Below, in pieces: positions 34,969 through 43,913 of a stretch of 64,000 bases of DNA (position 1 is its first letter; every line of letters begins with the position of its first letter). Under the pieces are notes generated by a model. It was not told where the DNA came from, made no database searches, and worked only from the letters and a program-made list of their open reading frames with translations. A program made the translations under genes and the position numbers. This stretch comes from Paenibacillus sp. Soil766 (lineage in GTDB: Bacteria > Bacillota > Bacilli > Paenibacillales > NBRC-103111), in contig NZ_LMSJ01000034.1 of NCBI RefSeq assembly GCF_001428105.1, positions 376,317-440,316 on the forward strand. Direction: 5' to 3'.

Positions 34969-35004
34969 AGAGGTAAGGGGAAATCCCCTTACCTCTTTAT
35001 GTTT
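34969..35004 (+). terminator. Riboswitch-controlled terminator before folD
   Basis: A perfect 12-bp stem AGAGGTAAGGGG / CCCCTTACCTCT with a 4-nt loop, then TTATGTTT. It begins inside the end of the riboswitch (GGCAAG), so the bound and free states can compete with it. The folD ribosome site GAGAGGA follows it. Confidence 0.85.
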
Positions 35005-35030
35005 GCACCTAACTTGAGAGGAATGATAAG

Positions 35031-35873
35031 ATGACCGCGGAAACCGTAATCTTGGATGGTAATCGAGTGGCAACAGACATGAAAGAGGCGTTGAAAGGTA
35101 GAATTAATCAATTAGTTGCGAAGGGGATCATTCCTTGCTTGGCCACAATATTAGTCGGTGATGATCCCTCGTCAGCTACTTATGTGAAAATGAAAGGAAA
35201 TGCATGTAAACGACTAGGAATCAGGTCTATCCGAATTGAACTCCCTGAGCATACTTCGACAGAAGATTTGATAGCTGAAATTCAGAAATTGAATGTTGAA
35301 CCTAGTGTCCATGGGATTTTGTTACAACACCCTGTACCACATCATATTGATGAAAGGGCTGCATTTGAAGCGATTGGTATCGAGAAAGATGTAGATGGCG
35401 TAACGACGCTCGGATTTGCCCAAAATGCCTTCGGCTTCGCGAATTTCCCTTCATGTACCCCAGCGGCAATACTTACGATTATGGATTATTATCAGATTGC
35501 AATGGAAGGCAAGCACGCTGTTGTCATTGGTCGTAGCCCCATTCTCGGAAAACCCGTGTCCATGATGTTACTCAATCGGAATGCAACAGTAACGATTTGT
35601 CATTCGAAGACTGCGAATGTTGCAGAGATGGTACGGTTAGCTGATATTGTGGTAGCAGCCGTTGGAAAACCGAAATTTGTGCAAGGTGACTGGATTAAAC
35701 CTGAAGCCGTCGTGTTAGATGCGGGGTATAACGAAGGCAACATTGGAGATGTTGATTATGTGGCCTGTAAGGATAGAGCGTCAGCGATAACCCCTGTTCC
35801 AGCAGGAGTCGGGCCCGTCACAATTGCCACTTTGTTGAAACACACCGTCGATGCAGCAGAAAAGTTAGCTTAG
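35031..35873 (+). CDS. folD: Bifunctional methylenetetrahydrofolate dehydrogenase/cyclohydrolase
   Basis: 280 residues, the usual FolD length. Motifs: YVKMKGNACKRLGI with the catalytic Lys, the VHGILLQHPVPHH loop, DVDGVTTLGFAQ, CTPAAIL, and the NADP site VVIGRSPILGKPV. The ending is GVGPVTIATLLKHTVDAAEKL. It interconverts 5,10-methylene-, methenyl- and 10-formyl-tetrahydrofolate in the cytoplasm, supplying one-carbon units for purines. The ZTP riboswitch upstream links its expression to exactly that need. The gene is monocistronic or shares readthrough with the next small gene 23 bp on. Confidence 0.97.
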   Translation: MTAETVILDGNRVATDMKEALKGRINQLVAKGIIPCLATILVGDDPSSATYVKMKGNACKRLGIRSIRIELPEHTSTEDLIAEIQKLNVEPSVHGILLQHPVPHHIDERAAFEAIGIEKDVDGVTTLGFAQNAFGFANFPSCTPAAILTIMDYYQIAMEGKHAVVIGRSPILGKPVSMMLLNRNATVTICHSKTANVAEMVRLADIVVAAVGKPKFVQGDWIKPEAVVLDAGYNEGNIGDVDYVACKDRASAITPVPAGVGPVTIATLLKHTVDAAEKLA

Positions 35874-35896
35874 TTAAGGTCGGAAAGGGGAGCAAG

Positions 35897-36427
35897 ATGA
35901 AATTATTTCACATCAGTGAAGAACCGGATATTTCCATTTTCAATCCTAGACTACCTTCAAGAAAAGATTTGGACCAGACCAAAGGATTAGTGTGGACGAT
36001 TAACGAGAAATGTTTCCCTAATTTCCTAACGCCTCGGAACTGTCCGAGAGTTACTTTTCATGCTAATGAGGCAACGACAGAGGCAGATAAAAACAATTAT
36101 TTGTCATCAACTTCGATGAATCATGTCGTGGCGATTGAGCATAAATGGTTTGAAATCATGAAGAATACAACCTTATATATTTATGAGTTTGATTCATCAG
36201 ATTTTTATTTGCAAGATCTTGGAGCGGGTTACTATGTGAGCGAAAAATCACAGGTTCCAATCCGACAATTTGTAGTCAAGGATCTATTCGGTGAGCTCTT
36301 TAAAAGGAATATCGAAGTCAGACTACTGCCAAATTTGTGGGATTTATCTGATAAAATTCAGCAATCCAGTTTTCAGTATTCGATGTGTCGAATGGGCTTT
36401 GCAGAGCAGCGATTAACGCAAATGTAG
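35897..36427 (+). CDS. DUF6886-like protein of unknown function
   Basis: 176 residues behind GGAAAGGGGAG. The opening MKLFHISEEPDISIFNPR and then GLVWTINEKCFPNFLTPRNCPRV resemble the DUF6886 family as I remember it, often annotated in Bacillales. It may be a small ADP-ribosyltransferase-like or RES-like fold, since His and Tyr positions are conserved near the start, but I cannot confirm this. It follows folD closely and could be cotranscribed. No signal peptide or membrane segment. Confidence 0.65.
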   Translation: MKLFHISEEPDISIFNPRLPSRKDLDQTKGLVWTINEKCFPNFLTPRNCPRVTFHANEATTEADKNNYLSSTSMNHVVAIEHKWFEIMKNTTLYIYEFDSSDFYLQDLGAGYYVSEKSQVPIRQFVVKDLFGELFKRNIEVRLLPNLWDLSDKIQQSSFQYSMCRMGFAEQRLTQM

Positions 36428-36659
36428 ATCACATTATTAAAAATCAATAGGAGAACATCAGTTAAATCGAATTCTTGAGGGAATTTCACTTAAATAGCTG
36501 TGTGTTTTCCAGTTAATAGAAATTATTGAGAGTACTTGCCCCTCGATCACATCCTCGAAGGACATTGATAGAATTATTATTCTTGACTTAATATATTCCT
36601 AATTATGGTAATAATAGACAGTTTGATTTTTCATTTATGTAGATAGAAGGTGTGTACAA
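36428..36659. other. 232-bp gap without recognised features
   Basis: AT-rich, no long ORF, no convincing terminator or regulatory RNA seen on either strand. Confidence 0.5.
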
Positions 36660-36842
36660 TTGAGCATGTCTGACGAATTAAGCAAAGAGGTACTGGAAGA
36701 ATTGAAGAAAATAAACGAAAAACTTGATCAATTACAATCGTCAAAAGGGTTGTCAACGCCAATGAAGTTTGTGGCCATATTGTTGGGGTTCGTGGTAGTT
36801 GGTCCTACGATTACAATCTTAATATCACGCTTGTTTAACTAA
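36660..36842 (+). CDS. Small single-span membrane protein
   Basis: 60 residues from TTG 36660 (AGAAGG 9 nt upstream) or ATG 36666. A charged helical N-terminus (ELSKEVLEELKKINEKLDQLQ), heptad-like, leads into one C-terminal membrane helix (FVAILLGFVVVGPTITILISRL). This build suits a tail-anchored, self-associating small protein. No family recognised. Confidence 0.55.
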   Translation: MSMSDELSKEVLEELKKINEKLDQLQSSKGLSTPMKFVAILLGFVVVGPTITILISRLFN

Positions 36843-36863
36843 CGAATTGAAAGCGGAGATTCC

Positions 36864-37229
36864 TATGATGAGAATGTATACTGGTCTCCCAAAGGAGAAG
36901 CTTACAAGCAAGTCATCGACTAAGCGATACGAACTCGGGATGTTTTGCGTAAGTCAGGCGTAGACGTGAGAGCACCAGAGTGGGATATCCAGACGTGGAC
37001 GGATCACTTACAGAACCGATATCAAGGTGTAAGTTTGGAGAAGTTCCTTGAGCTGCTGACCAAAGCAGGCATTCAAGGTGGTTATGAAATGACAGACTTA
37101 TCCGATAAGAATGAGGAGAAGATTGGTGTATACCGACTTGATGTACCGTTCCCGGTGGACGCCATACCTATTACGTATACGGAATCTAAAGTAGATGGTA
37201 AACTGTTGTCCATACATCTGATTGACTAG
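36864..37229 (+). pseudogene. Interrupted small gene with in-frame stop
   Basis: Frame continuity suggests one coding unit: YDENVYWSPKGEAYKQVID, then TAA at 36921, then AIRTRDVLRKSGVDVRAPEW and onward to 37229. No ATG or ribosome site exists for the upstream part. The downstream ORF would have to start at TTG 36945. I read it as a 5'-truncated gene with a nonsense codon; a genuine 94-residue protein from TTG is the alternative. Family not recognised. Confidence 0.4.
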
Positions 37230-37249
37230 TTTATTCAATGATAAGAGGG

Positions 37250-37287
37250 GTCTCCAAAGCCATGTAAGTGGCTGGAGATCTTTTTTC
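37250..37287 (+). terminator. Terminator before the MBL-fold gene
   Basis: TCTCCA and GCCA pair with TGGC and TGGAGA, followed by TTTTTT. It argues against starting the next gene upstream of it. Confidence 0.8.
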
Positions 37288-37432
37288 TATATACAAAGAA
37301 AACAGACTATTTCGGATTAGAAACTTTGCTTTACTTGTTCTTGCGCTTATAATTGATAGCGTGGCAATATCAGCCATTGGGTTCAAGCTTTCATTTTCAA
37401 ATAAATATGCCTATCACTGGAGTGTAACTAAC

Positions 37433-38299
37433 ATGGGAAGAGTGCGTTTAAGACCTATTTACAATGCTGGGGAATCACTGTTGAAGGAAATTCAGCGTAC
37501 GAATGTGCCAATGGATGGGGTAGCCATATGGAGTTTGGGTCAAGCTGGGGCATTGATTAAAGGCGGCAACTCAGACGAAGTTATTTGTATTGACCCGTAT
37601 TTAAGTTATTCGATTGAATTGGAAAATCCCGATACGGAATTTAAAAGGGAAATTCCGCCGCCGCTCACGCCGCAGGAGCTGGATGTAAACATCGTATTGC
37701 TCACGCATTTCCATAATGATCATATGGATTTAACTACGATCAAAGGCGTTGCTGAGGCTCATCCAGAGACGAAGTTCGTCGCTCCAGCTTCACATGTAAA
37801 TTTGCTGCAAGAAATAGAAGTGGATGCAAGCCGAGTCATTGCTGCTAAGCAAGAACAAGTGATTGCCGGACGTGGCGTATCCATTACGCCAGTAGCGGCA
37901 GCACACACTTCGTATGAGACCGATCAGGATGGGAACCAATACTATTTGGGTTATTTCATCGAAATAAACGGGGTGAGAATTTTCCATACTGGAGACACGG
38001 TTGTCACTCCAGAGTTGATAGAGACGGCCAAGAAATTCCAACCACACGTTACACTTTTGCCGATTAATGGAGGCGATTATGCGCGAACCTCTAGAGGTGT
38101 TGTTGGCAACATGAACTTTCGTGATGCAGTAGATTTCGGCGTGGAGATTGGAAGTGATCTTCTAATTCCTATCCATTTTGATATGTTTTCCAATAATCGT
38201 GATAACCCATCTTATTTTGTCGATTACTTGTTCCACACGTATCCCGCACAGAAGTTTCATATGATGTCTGCTGGAGAGCGATTTATTTATTTGAAATGA
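37433..38299 (+). CDS. Metallo-beta-lactamase-fold hydrolase, UlaG-like
   Basis: 288 residues from ATG 37433, preceded by TGGAGTG. A longer frame from GTG 37268 would start inside a terminator and is rejected. Metal-site motifs: THFHNDHMD, AAHTSYE, HTGDTV and a final IHFDMF, the pattern of the UlaG/RomA-type lactonase and phosphodiesterase branch. The reaction is hydrolysis of a lactone or phosphodiester; the substrate is unknown. It stands alone. Confidence 0.8.
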   Translation: MGRVRLRPIYNAGESLLKEIQRTNVPMDGVAIWSLGQAGALIKGGNSDEVICIDPYLSYSIELENPDTEFKREIPPPLTPQELDVNIVLLTHFHNDHMDLTTIKGVAEAHPETKFVAPASHVNLLQEIEVDASRVIAAKQEQVIAGRGVSITPVAAAHTSYETDQDGNQYYLGYFIEINGVRIFHTGDTVVTPELIETAKKFQPHVTLLPINGGDYARTSRGVVGNMNFRDAVDFGVEIGSDLLIPIHFDMFSNNRDNPSYFVDYLFHTYPAQKFHMMSAGERFIYLK

Positions 38300-38313
38300 A
38301 CAGAATAAATTGC

Positions 38314-38350
38314 AAGGAGGGGTGCCTATGGCAGCTCTTCTTTGTGATTT
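38314..38350 (+). terminator. Imperfect terminator-like hairpin after the MBL-fold gene
   Basis: AAGGAGGGGTGCC pairs with GGCAGCTCTTCTT (one mismatch, two G-U pairs) around TAT, followed by TTGTG. The left arm also looks like a ribosome site in front of a 10-codon ORF (38328-38360), which is probably a coincidence of the hairpin sequence. Confidence 0.4.
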
Positions 38351-38471
38351 AACAACGTAATTTACATAATTTAATCATGCCATTGGGCAAATTCAAGATC
38401 CACTTCTTGGGTACTTCTTGTTATAGTAAGTAAGAAGAAATGAACTTATAAGCCGTTAGGGAGGAATGCAC

Positions 38472-38882
38472 ATGTACACATTTGGATGGTGCAGTGGGAT
38501 TCAAGAAGCGGAGAGACTTAAACAATTGGGCTTTGATTATATCGAATGCGCACTCGTAACATTAAATTTAGAAGATGAGGCGGATTTCGCCGCCAAGCAG
38601 GTTAATCTTCCGTCGATTCGAGTTTTGGCAGATTTCTATCATATGGATGAGGAGCAGGATCCGATTTCCACCCTGATTGAAAATAAGGATTGGCTGCGAC
38701 ATATCCATCTTGCGGATACAGGGCGGTTGTCACCTGGTTCAGGGCATTATCCCTATGTTCAATTCGCAGCAACACTTAAGGCATCAGGCTATGCTGGGAT
38801 GATTTCAGCGGAGTGTACCGTTCATGATCCAGAGAAAGAATTTGCGGCAAGTTTGGCTTTTATGAGAGAGAAGTTTATGTAG
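38472..38882 (+). pseudogene. Sugar isomerase/epimerase-like TIM-barrel gene with large internal deletion
   Basis: The reading frame is open from ATG 38472 (8 nt after AGGGAGG) and gives 136 residues. The family is about 250-280. The first 40 residues fit the start of an AP-endonuclease-2-type barrel (YTFGWCSGIQEAERLKQLGFDYIECAL). The rest fits its last third (VLADFYHMDEEQDPISTLIE, IHLADTGRLSPGSGHYPY, SAECTVHDPEKEFAASLAFM). Roughly 130 middle residues, with metal ligands, are missing in frame around residues 42-50. It is therefore unlikely to be catalytic. Confidence 0.65.
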
Positions 38883-38985
38883 AGTTCCTATCGAATTGAA
38901 AAGGGTTTAGCAAAAAGGGGTCGAAATATACAATACCGAGTAATTGAGTGTGAATTTATTTTTCGGGAATTAGGCAGATAAGGTT

Positions 38986-39936
38986 GTGACGCAATTGTTA
39001 AAGAACAAAATTCTCCGTAGAGAATCGGGGATCATTACTTATGGTATGACGCCTCCTAAGGAAACACATTCACTAGAGAAAATGGCTGAAATTTCACAAA
39101 AACAATGTGAGCGACTTCAGAAGCTTCAAATAGATGGTTTAATTCTCTATGATGTCCAGGAGGAAAGTGATCGCATAGATCAAGATCGGCCTTTTCCTTA
39201 TTTACAAACAGTTGACCCGACTACGTACAGTAAGACGTATTTGAGCAAGTTAAATATCCCGAAAATTATTTATCGTTGCGTGGGGAAATACACAGAGGAA
39301 CAGTTGGCGGAATGGATTCAAGCTGATCTGGAGGAGGAGCGATTCTCCGTATTTGTTGGGGCATCTTCTAGTAAACAAGAAGTTCAAATCGGTCTTCCAG
39401 AAGCGTATGAGTTAAGCAGAAAGCTGAACGACAATCTAACCTTAGGGGCAGTCGTAATCCCCGAAAGACACATGAAAAAAGATGATGAACACCTTAGAAT
39501 GATAAGCAAAATAGCGAGTGGTAGTCGGTTTTTCATTTCCCAAGCAACCTATAACGTCGAAGCGTCGAAGAACTTCTTGTCGGATTATTATTATCATTGT
39601 AAAGAGAATAAGCTCGACATGGTGCCGATACTCATGAATATTGCGCCGTGCGGATCGACGAAGACCTTGGAATTCATGAAATGGCTAGGGATCTCCATAC
39701 CGAAATGGTTGGAAAATGATTTGAAGTACTCGCATGATGTCCTAGATAAATCAGTATCGGTTTCTCAACAAATATTTGAAGAAATTTTCGAATTCGGCTT
39801 GGAAAAAGGGATTCCGATTGGATGCAGTGTCGAAAGTGTCTCCACGCGAAAAGTTGAAATTGAAGCTTCCATTCAATTGGTGCATGAGATCAAAGCCATG
39901 ATGGAGAAGAAGATGAGATCATCGTTTGTTTTTTAA
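38986..39936 (+). CDS. Methylenetetrahydrofolate reductase-like protein
   Basis: 316 residues from a GTG start with only a weak TAAGG site. Barrel motifs similar to MetF are visible: ESGIITYGMTPPKETHSLEKM near the start, LQIDGLILYDVQEE, GRFFISQATYNV-like SRFFISQATYN, and VPILMNIAPCGS. Canonical MetF has a GxNPRG-type pattern that I cannot place clearly, so this may be a paralog with a different electron partner or substrate. It lies 3 kb from folD but shares no operon with it. Cytoplasmic FAD enzyme expected. Confidence 0.65.
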   Translation: MTQLLKNKILRRESGIITYGMTPPKETHSLEKMAEISQKQCERLQKLQIDGLILYDVQEESDRIDQDRPFPYLQTVDPTTYSKTYLSKLNIPKIIYRCVGKYTEEQLAEWIQADLEEERFSVFVGASSSKQEVQIGLPEAYELSRKLNDNLTLGAVVIPERHMKKDDEHLRMISKIASGSRFFISQATYNVEASKNFLSDYYYHCKENKLDMVPILMNIAPCGSTKTLEFMKWLGISIPKWLENDLKYSHDVLDKSVSVSQQIFEEIFEFGLEKGIPIGCSVESVSTRKVEIEASIQLVHEIKAMMEKKMRSSFVF

Positions 39937-39950
39937 GTGTACGTCATAAG

Positions 39951-39992
39951 AAGGAGCAGATCTGCGTAAGCAGTTGCTCCTTGTTTTCATTT
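39951..39992 (+). terminator. Terminator after the MetF-like gene
   Basis: AAGGAGCAGATCTGC pairs imperfectly with CAGTTGCTCCTT, followed by GTTTTCATTTT. Confidence 0.75.
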
Positions 39993-40107
39993 TAGCGCGA
40001 TTCTACTAGAAGTAGATCAGGCCTTGTCAACACAAGTTGGCTTTGTGGAGGATTGGAAGTAAAATGGGGTTAAAAGAGTTTTTCAAATCGGAGAGGATGA
40101 GTTAGGA

Positions 40108-40671
40108 ATGGCCATAAACCATGAATCTCAAATTGGAGAAGTTCTGTCAACCAGTCTTTATGCAACACATTCCTTTAGTAAACAGACTGTCGAGGGCATT
40201 AGGCTCCTGGCTGGACTTGGCGTTGAAGGAGATGCACACATGGGGGAGACGGTAAAGCATCGCTCACGTGTTGCACAAAATCCGAATCAACCGAATCTTC
40301 GCCAGGTTCACCTCATTCATTCGGAGTTATTTGACGAATTAAAAGGTTCAGGTTTTCATGTTGAGCCTGGACAATTAGGTGAAAACATTACAACACGTGG
40401 CATAGATTTACTCGGACTGCCAACCGGAACAAAACTAACAATTGGCATGGATGCTGTCATTGAAATTACTGGACTCCGCAATCCATGTGTGCAAATCGAT
40501 AAATTCCAGTCAGGGCTGCTGCAAGCCGTATTAGATCATGATGAACAAGGCAATCTCGTCCGAAAAGCAGGAGTGATGGGGATTGTGTTAACTGGTGGAG
40601 AAGTCCGAGTTGGTGATGAAATCCGCGTTATCTTACCTGTGGAGCCCTATCGTCCACTCGAACGAGTATAG
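40108..40671 (+). CDS. MOSC-domain protein
   Basis: 187 residues. MOSC hallmarks: GVEGDAHMG near the start, RQVHLIH, PGQLGENITTRGIDLLGLPTG, and the conserved Cys in GLRNPCVQID expected to bind molybdenum-pterin or sulfur. It resembles YiiM-type single-domain proteins, which with cofactor reduce N-hydroxylated compounds. Start ATG 40108 follows GAGAGGATGAG. The racemase gene begins 19 bp later, so cotranscription is likely. Confidence 0.87.
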   Translation: MAINHESQIGEVLSTSLYATHSFSKQTVEGIRLLAGLGVEGDAHMGETVKHRSRVAQNPNQPNLRQVHLIHSELFDELKGSGFHVEPGQLGENITTRGIDLLGLPTGTKLTIGMDAVIEITGLRNPCVQIDKFQSGLLQAVLDHDEQGNLVRKAGVMGIVLTGGEVRVGDEIRVILPVEPYRPLERV

Positions 40672-40690
40672 AGAATGAAAGGAAATCAGA

Positions 40691-41401
40691 ATGAAAACAA
40701 TTGGATTAATAGGTGGTATGAGTTGGGAATCATCCTTGCTGTATTACCAAATCATCAATCAGCGAGTAAAGGAAAAGTTAGGTGGGCATCATTCAGCCAA
40801 AAGTCTGATGTATTCAGTGGATTTTCATGAGATTAAGACGCTTCAGCATGAAGGAAATTGGGAGGAAGCGACTAGAGTCATGATCGAGTCTGCTCAAAAG
40901 CTGGCTTCTGCCGGTTCGGATTGCATAGTCATTTGTACGAATACGATGCACAAGATGGCAAAAGAAGTTGAAGATGCTGTATCCATCCCGTTACTTCATA
41001 TTGCTGATGCAACTGCCAATGAGATCATAAAAGCAGGAATTAAGAAAGTTGCTTTGCTCGGCACAGCCTTTACGATGGAACAAGATTTCTACAAAGGTAG
41101 ACTTGTAGATAAATATCAGCTTGAAGTCCTTATCCCTAATGCAGTATCGAGGAAAATTGTTCATGATATTATTTACGAGGAGTTATGTCTCGGAACGATA
41201 AATGAGGATTCCAAGCAATCCTATATAGAGATTATCCAGGATTTAGTGAATGAAGGGGCTGAAGCGGTTATCTTGGGCTGTACGGAAATTACGTTGTTAA
41301 TAGCTCAACAGGATGCGCCGGTTCCATTATTCGATACAACGAAAATTCATGCTGAATATGCGGTTGATTTTGCATTAAGGGATGTTGCGTATGATTTATG
41401 A
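40691..41401 (+). CDS. Aspartate/glutamate racemase-family protein
   Basis: 236 residues. The two catalytic cysteines are present: CTNTMHK (N-terminal) and LGCTEITLL (C-terminal), with GLIGGMSWESS at the start. This is the RacX/YgeA-like amino acid racemase branch. It converts L- to D-amino acids without PLP, and products may enter the cell wall or act as signals; exact substrate unknown. Its end overlaps the next gene by 11 bp. Confidence 0.88.
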   Translation: MKTIGLIGGMSWESSLLYYQIINQRVKEKLGGHHSAKSLMYSVDFHEIKTLQHEGNWEEATRVMIESAQKLASAGSDCIVICTNTMHKMAKEVEDAVSIPLLHIADATANEIIKAGIKKVALLGTAFTMEQDFYKGRLVDKYQLEVLIPNAVSRKIVHDIIYEELCLGTINEDSKQSYIEIIQDLVNEGAEAVILGCTEITLLIAQQDAPVPLFDTTKIHAEYAVDFALRDVAYDL

Positions 41402-41942
41402 GATAACGACGCGGTGGGATGAAGCTCTTTGGAAGAAAGCAGAGCAAGTATACAATGAAGCTTTTCCGGAACATGGCAGAAAGAATCGTGCGCTCATTCG
41501 AAACATGTTCGAAAGAGGCATTTGCCAACTGCACACGTGGCGAATTGGTGAAGATGTGATTGCAATGGCTCTTACCGCGATGAATACTAAAGCACGTATG
41601 CTAATTATTGATTATATCGCGGTTCGCCAAGAGCAGCGTGGTCATGGAGTGGGATTGGCTTGTATGCATGACATTCGCAATTGGGCAGAGAGCGAAGCAA
41701 ACTGTCTGGGGATCGTTATCGAGGTCGAGGCTGAACCTTCCAAGGAAAATGCGGATCGGATTCGCTTCTGGGAAAGATCTGGATTTCATTTGACTGATTA
41801 CGTACATACCTATATTTGGGTCCCGGAAACCTATCGGGCTATGTATATGAGCTTTGGTACGTTCGAGCAGTATGACGGGAGACAATTGTTCGATTATATT
41901 ACCGAGTATCATGAGAAGGCCTATCGTGTAAAAGGGGAATAA
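41391..41942 (+). CDS. GNAT-family acetyltransferase
   Basis: 183 residues from ATG 41391, overlapping the racemase gene, so coupled. The acetyl-CoA motif region is IDYIAVRQEQRGHGVGLACMHDIRNWA (R-x-x-G-x-G form), followed by RIRFWERSGF. The C-terminal 40 residues extend beyond the usual GNAT core. Substrate unknown; neighbouring MOSC and racemase genes could suggest amine or amino-acid metabolism. Confidence 0.82.
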   Translation: MIYEITTRWDEALWKKAEQVYNEAFPEHGRKNRALIRNMFERGICQLHTWRIGEDVIAMALTAMNTKARMLIIDYIAVRQEQRGHGVGLACMHDIRNWAESEANCLGIVIEVEAEPSKENADRIRFWERSGFHLTDYVHTYIWVPETYRAMYMSFGTFEQYDGRQLFDYITEYHEKAYRVKGE

Positions 41943-41943
41943 A

Positions 41944-41979
41944 GAATAGCCCACTCCCTGATTAGGAGGGGCTATTTTT
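41944..41979 (+). terminator. Terminator at the convergent junction
   Basis: AATAGCCCACTCC pairs with GGAGGGGCTATT, followed by TTT. Its right arm overlaps the last codons of the leftward permease gene. Confidence 0.8.
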
Positions 41980-43095
41980 GATAATCTCTTTGGATGCGCT
42001 GTATTTGAATATCATCCGTAAAAGTGGTGGCACCGCAAAGAATATGAAAAAGGTACGAAACAACTGATAGCCAACAACGACGGATAAATTAGCATTGATT
42101 TCGTGAGCGATGATCCCCATCTGATCCATTCCACCAGGAGCGAGACTGAGCAGAGCAGTTGATTTGGAGATGGCATGCAGCTGCATAAAGATAAAACTGA
42201 GCCCAAATGAGCCTATAAGAAGGACTAGACTACTGCCAATTGCAAGCGAAATGATTTGGAGCTTGTGGTTGAGTTGAGCTGGCTTTAGCATTAATCCAAC
42301 CTGGATACCAATCATGATTTGGGCTGCATTAATCATCATTGTTGGCAGCGCTGGTCCATGAAGTCCAAAGAGTTGAATGATTGCTGTACTGAAGGCAGGC
42401 CCTAGCAAGAAGGCAGTTGGAAACTTGATTTTATTTCCTAGAAGTGCACAACTGACACTGATTACTGCGAATATAAAGATATTCGGTACCAAGGCACCCC
42501 AGCTTGCAGTCGAAGTCGTTACCGTTTGGATCAAAGGTTCTACTGTATGCTGATTGCCCATGATTGGACTAAACACCAGCAATGGTACACAGACAACAAT
42601 CATCATGAGGCGAACGACTTGTAAGACAGTCACAATGGTTAGATTGATACTCTCAGTCTCTTCTGCCAAAATAACCATTTGTGTAAGCCCGCCTGGTATG
42701 CTACCTAGCAATGCTGTTTTGAAGTTCATCCCAGATAGCTTGGATATGAAGTAGGCAAGAGATACGCAGAGCAACATTAAGAGCAGTGTCATGAGCAGCA
42801 TGGAAGGTAGCTGAATCGCCATTTCATGCAAAGCTGTTGCGGTCATGGAGAGACCAATCGTGTATCCGACTATGATGAGTCCCGCATCTCTAATCGGAGT
42901 AGGCCACGTATATCGCTCTTTGAACACATTAGAACCAAGTAATACCGCGATCATCGGTCCAAGAAGCCATGGGATGGGAATATGTATGAGTTGGAACAAG
43001 TAACCGCCTAGCAGGGCAGTAATTAGAGCTACGAACAGCTTAATAGGTTTATTTATGGAGAGCTTATGTAATACCATGGATCCAATACACCGCAT
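41962..43095 (-). CDS. AbrB_dup-family membrane protein (AmoA-like permease)
   Basis: 377 residues with about ten helices and a clear internal duplication: GSIPGGLTQMVILAEETESINLTIVTVLQVVRL in the first half and LAPGGMDQMGIIAHEINANLSVVVGYQLFR in the second. This is the PF05145 membrane family. The name AbrB causes confusion with the unrelated transition-state regulator; no DNA-binding motif is present. Transport of small compounds is assumed, and its substrate is unknown. Neither ATG 43095 nor the internal ATG 43077 has a strong ribosome site. Confidence 0.85.
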   Translation of the reverse strand: MRCIGSMVLHKLSINKPIKLFVALITALLGGYLFQLIHIPIPWLLGPMIAVLLGSNVFKERYTWPTPIRDAGLIIVGYTIGLSMTATALHEMAIQLPSMLLMTLLLMLLCVSLAYFISKLSGMNFKTALLGSIPGGLTQMVILAEETESINLTIVTVLQVVRLMMIVVCVPLLVFSPIMGNQHTVEPLIQTVTTSTASWGALVPNIFIFAVISVSCALLGNKIKFPTAFLLGPAFSTAIIQLFGLHGPALPTMMINAAQIMIGIQVGLMLKPAQLNHKLQIISLAIGSSLVLLIGSFGLSFIFMQLHAISKSTALLSLAPGGMDQMGIIAHEINANLSVVVGYQLFRTFFIFFAVPPLLRMIFKYSASKEIIKNSPS

Positions 43096-43200
43096 TGACA
43101 GAACTGTATTAATGTTAGCACAGTTCTAGTATGGGTACAAATCAGTCGCGATTCTGTTAATTAAACATAAAACCAACTGTGAAAGTCGAGGTAAGTTACC

Positions 43201-43869
43201 GTGATCTTAAGAAAGATGTATCGTGCTGAATGGCAAACAGGAATGAAGGACCAGGGTTTAAAAGCAATTGAGATAGACAAACAAGCTCAACGGCTGGTAG
43301 CTCAGGGAGAGCTAATGACTGCAACGGCCTTCGTTTGGCGAGAAAATCTTTTTCTTTATTATGAGTGCATGAGCCGAGAGGTGTTCCCTGATGAAGTGGC
43401 AGGAGCTGCGGAACCCTTTTTGAAAGAGTGGCCAGGACACGCAGAACCTCGGAAGTGGATCTTAATGATTGATGTGTTTCACTTTAACGAGCCTGCAAGC
43501 GCGGAGCATTGGTTGAGAAAAGAGCCCGTGGTTTCGCGGGTGGGAAGGATTGCGCATTTGAAGCCGGAGATGATGAGTAGTTACATCTACTATCATTACC
43601 AGCTGCAAGAGGAGCGTGCTTTCCACGGGGAAAAGTATGAAATGATTGCGATGCATGAGAACTTGCTATTCGGTTACCAGGAATTCCCCAAAGTTATTGA
43701 GGAGCCTGTGGTGAGAGGACGCCTAAGCACGAAAGGGACTCCCGAGAATTGGAGCGATTCGCGGATGGATCTGCATTTTCAGCCATGGGAAGAGGATGGA
43801 CATTTGTATTTTAAACCGATTGATCAAGTGTTCGCTTATTATATTGGTGATTTGAAAGATCGTGCGTAA
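43201..43869 (+). CDS. Protein of unknown function
   Basis: 222 residues from a GTG start. No signal peptide or membrane helix. The sequence is rich in Trp, Glu and His (MYRAEWQTGMKDQGLKAIEIDKQAQRLVAQGELMTATAFVWRENLFLYYECM in part) and ends in a strand-like stretch with DLHFQPWEEDGHLYFKPIDQVFAYYIG. Codon use looks like that of its neighbours. I do not recognise the family. The palindrome cluster begins 45 bp after its stop. Confidence 0.65.
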   Translation: MILRKMYRAEWQTGMKDQGLKAIEIDKQAQRLVAQGELMTATAFVWRENLFLYYECMSREVFPDEVAGAAEPFLKEWPGHAEPRKWILMIDVFHFNEPASAEHWLRKEPVVSRVGRIAHLKPEMMSSYIYYHYQLQEERAFHGEKYEMIAMHENLLFGYQEFPKVIEEPVVRGRLSTKGTPENWSDSRMDLHFQPWEEDGHLYFKPIDQVFAYYIGDLKDRA

Positions 43870-43913
43870 CCTTATTGCTAAAATAGGTAGGAGATCGGCG
43901 TCTTTCGGGGTGA

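Noticed and set aside
37268..37432. N-terminal membrane extension of the MBL-fold protein
   Set aside because: It would start inside a terminator hairpin with no ribosome site; ATG 37433 is better supported.
38328..38360. Ten-codon ORF with strong ribosome site
   Set aside because: The ribosome site and codons are the arms of a terminator-like hairpin.
41962..43095. AbrB transition-state regulator
   Set aside because: The protein is an integral membrane protein with duplicated halves; the shared name is historical.
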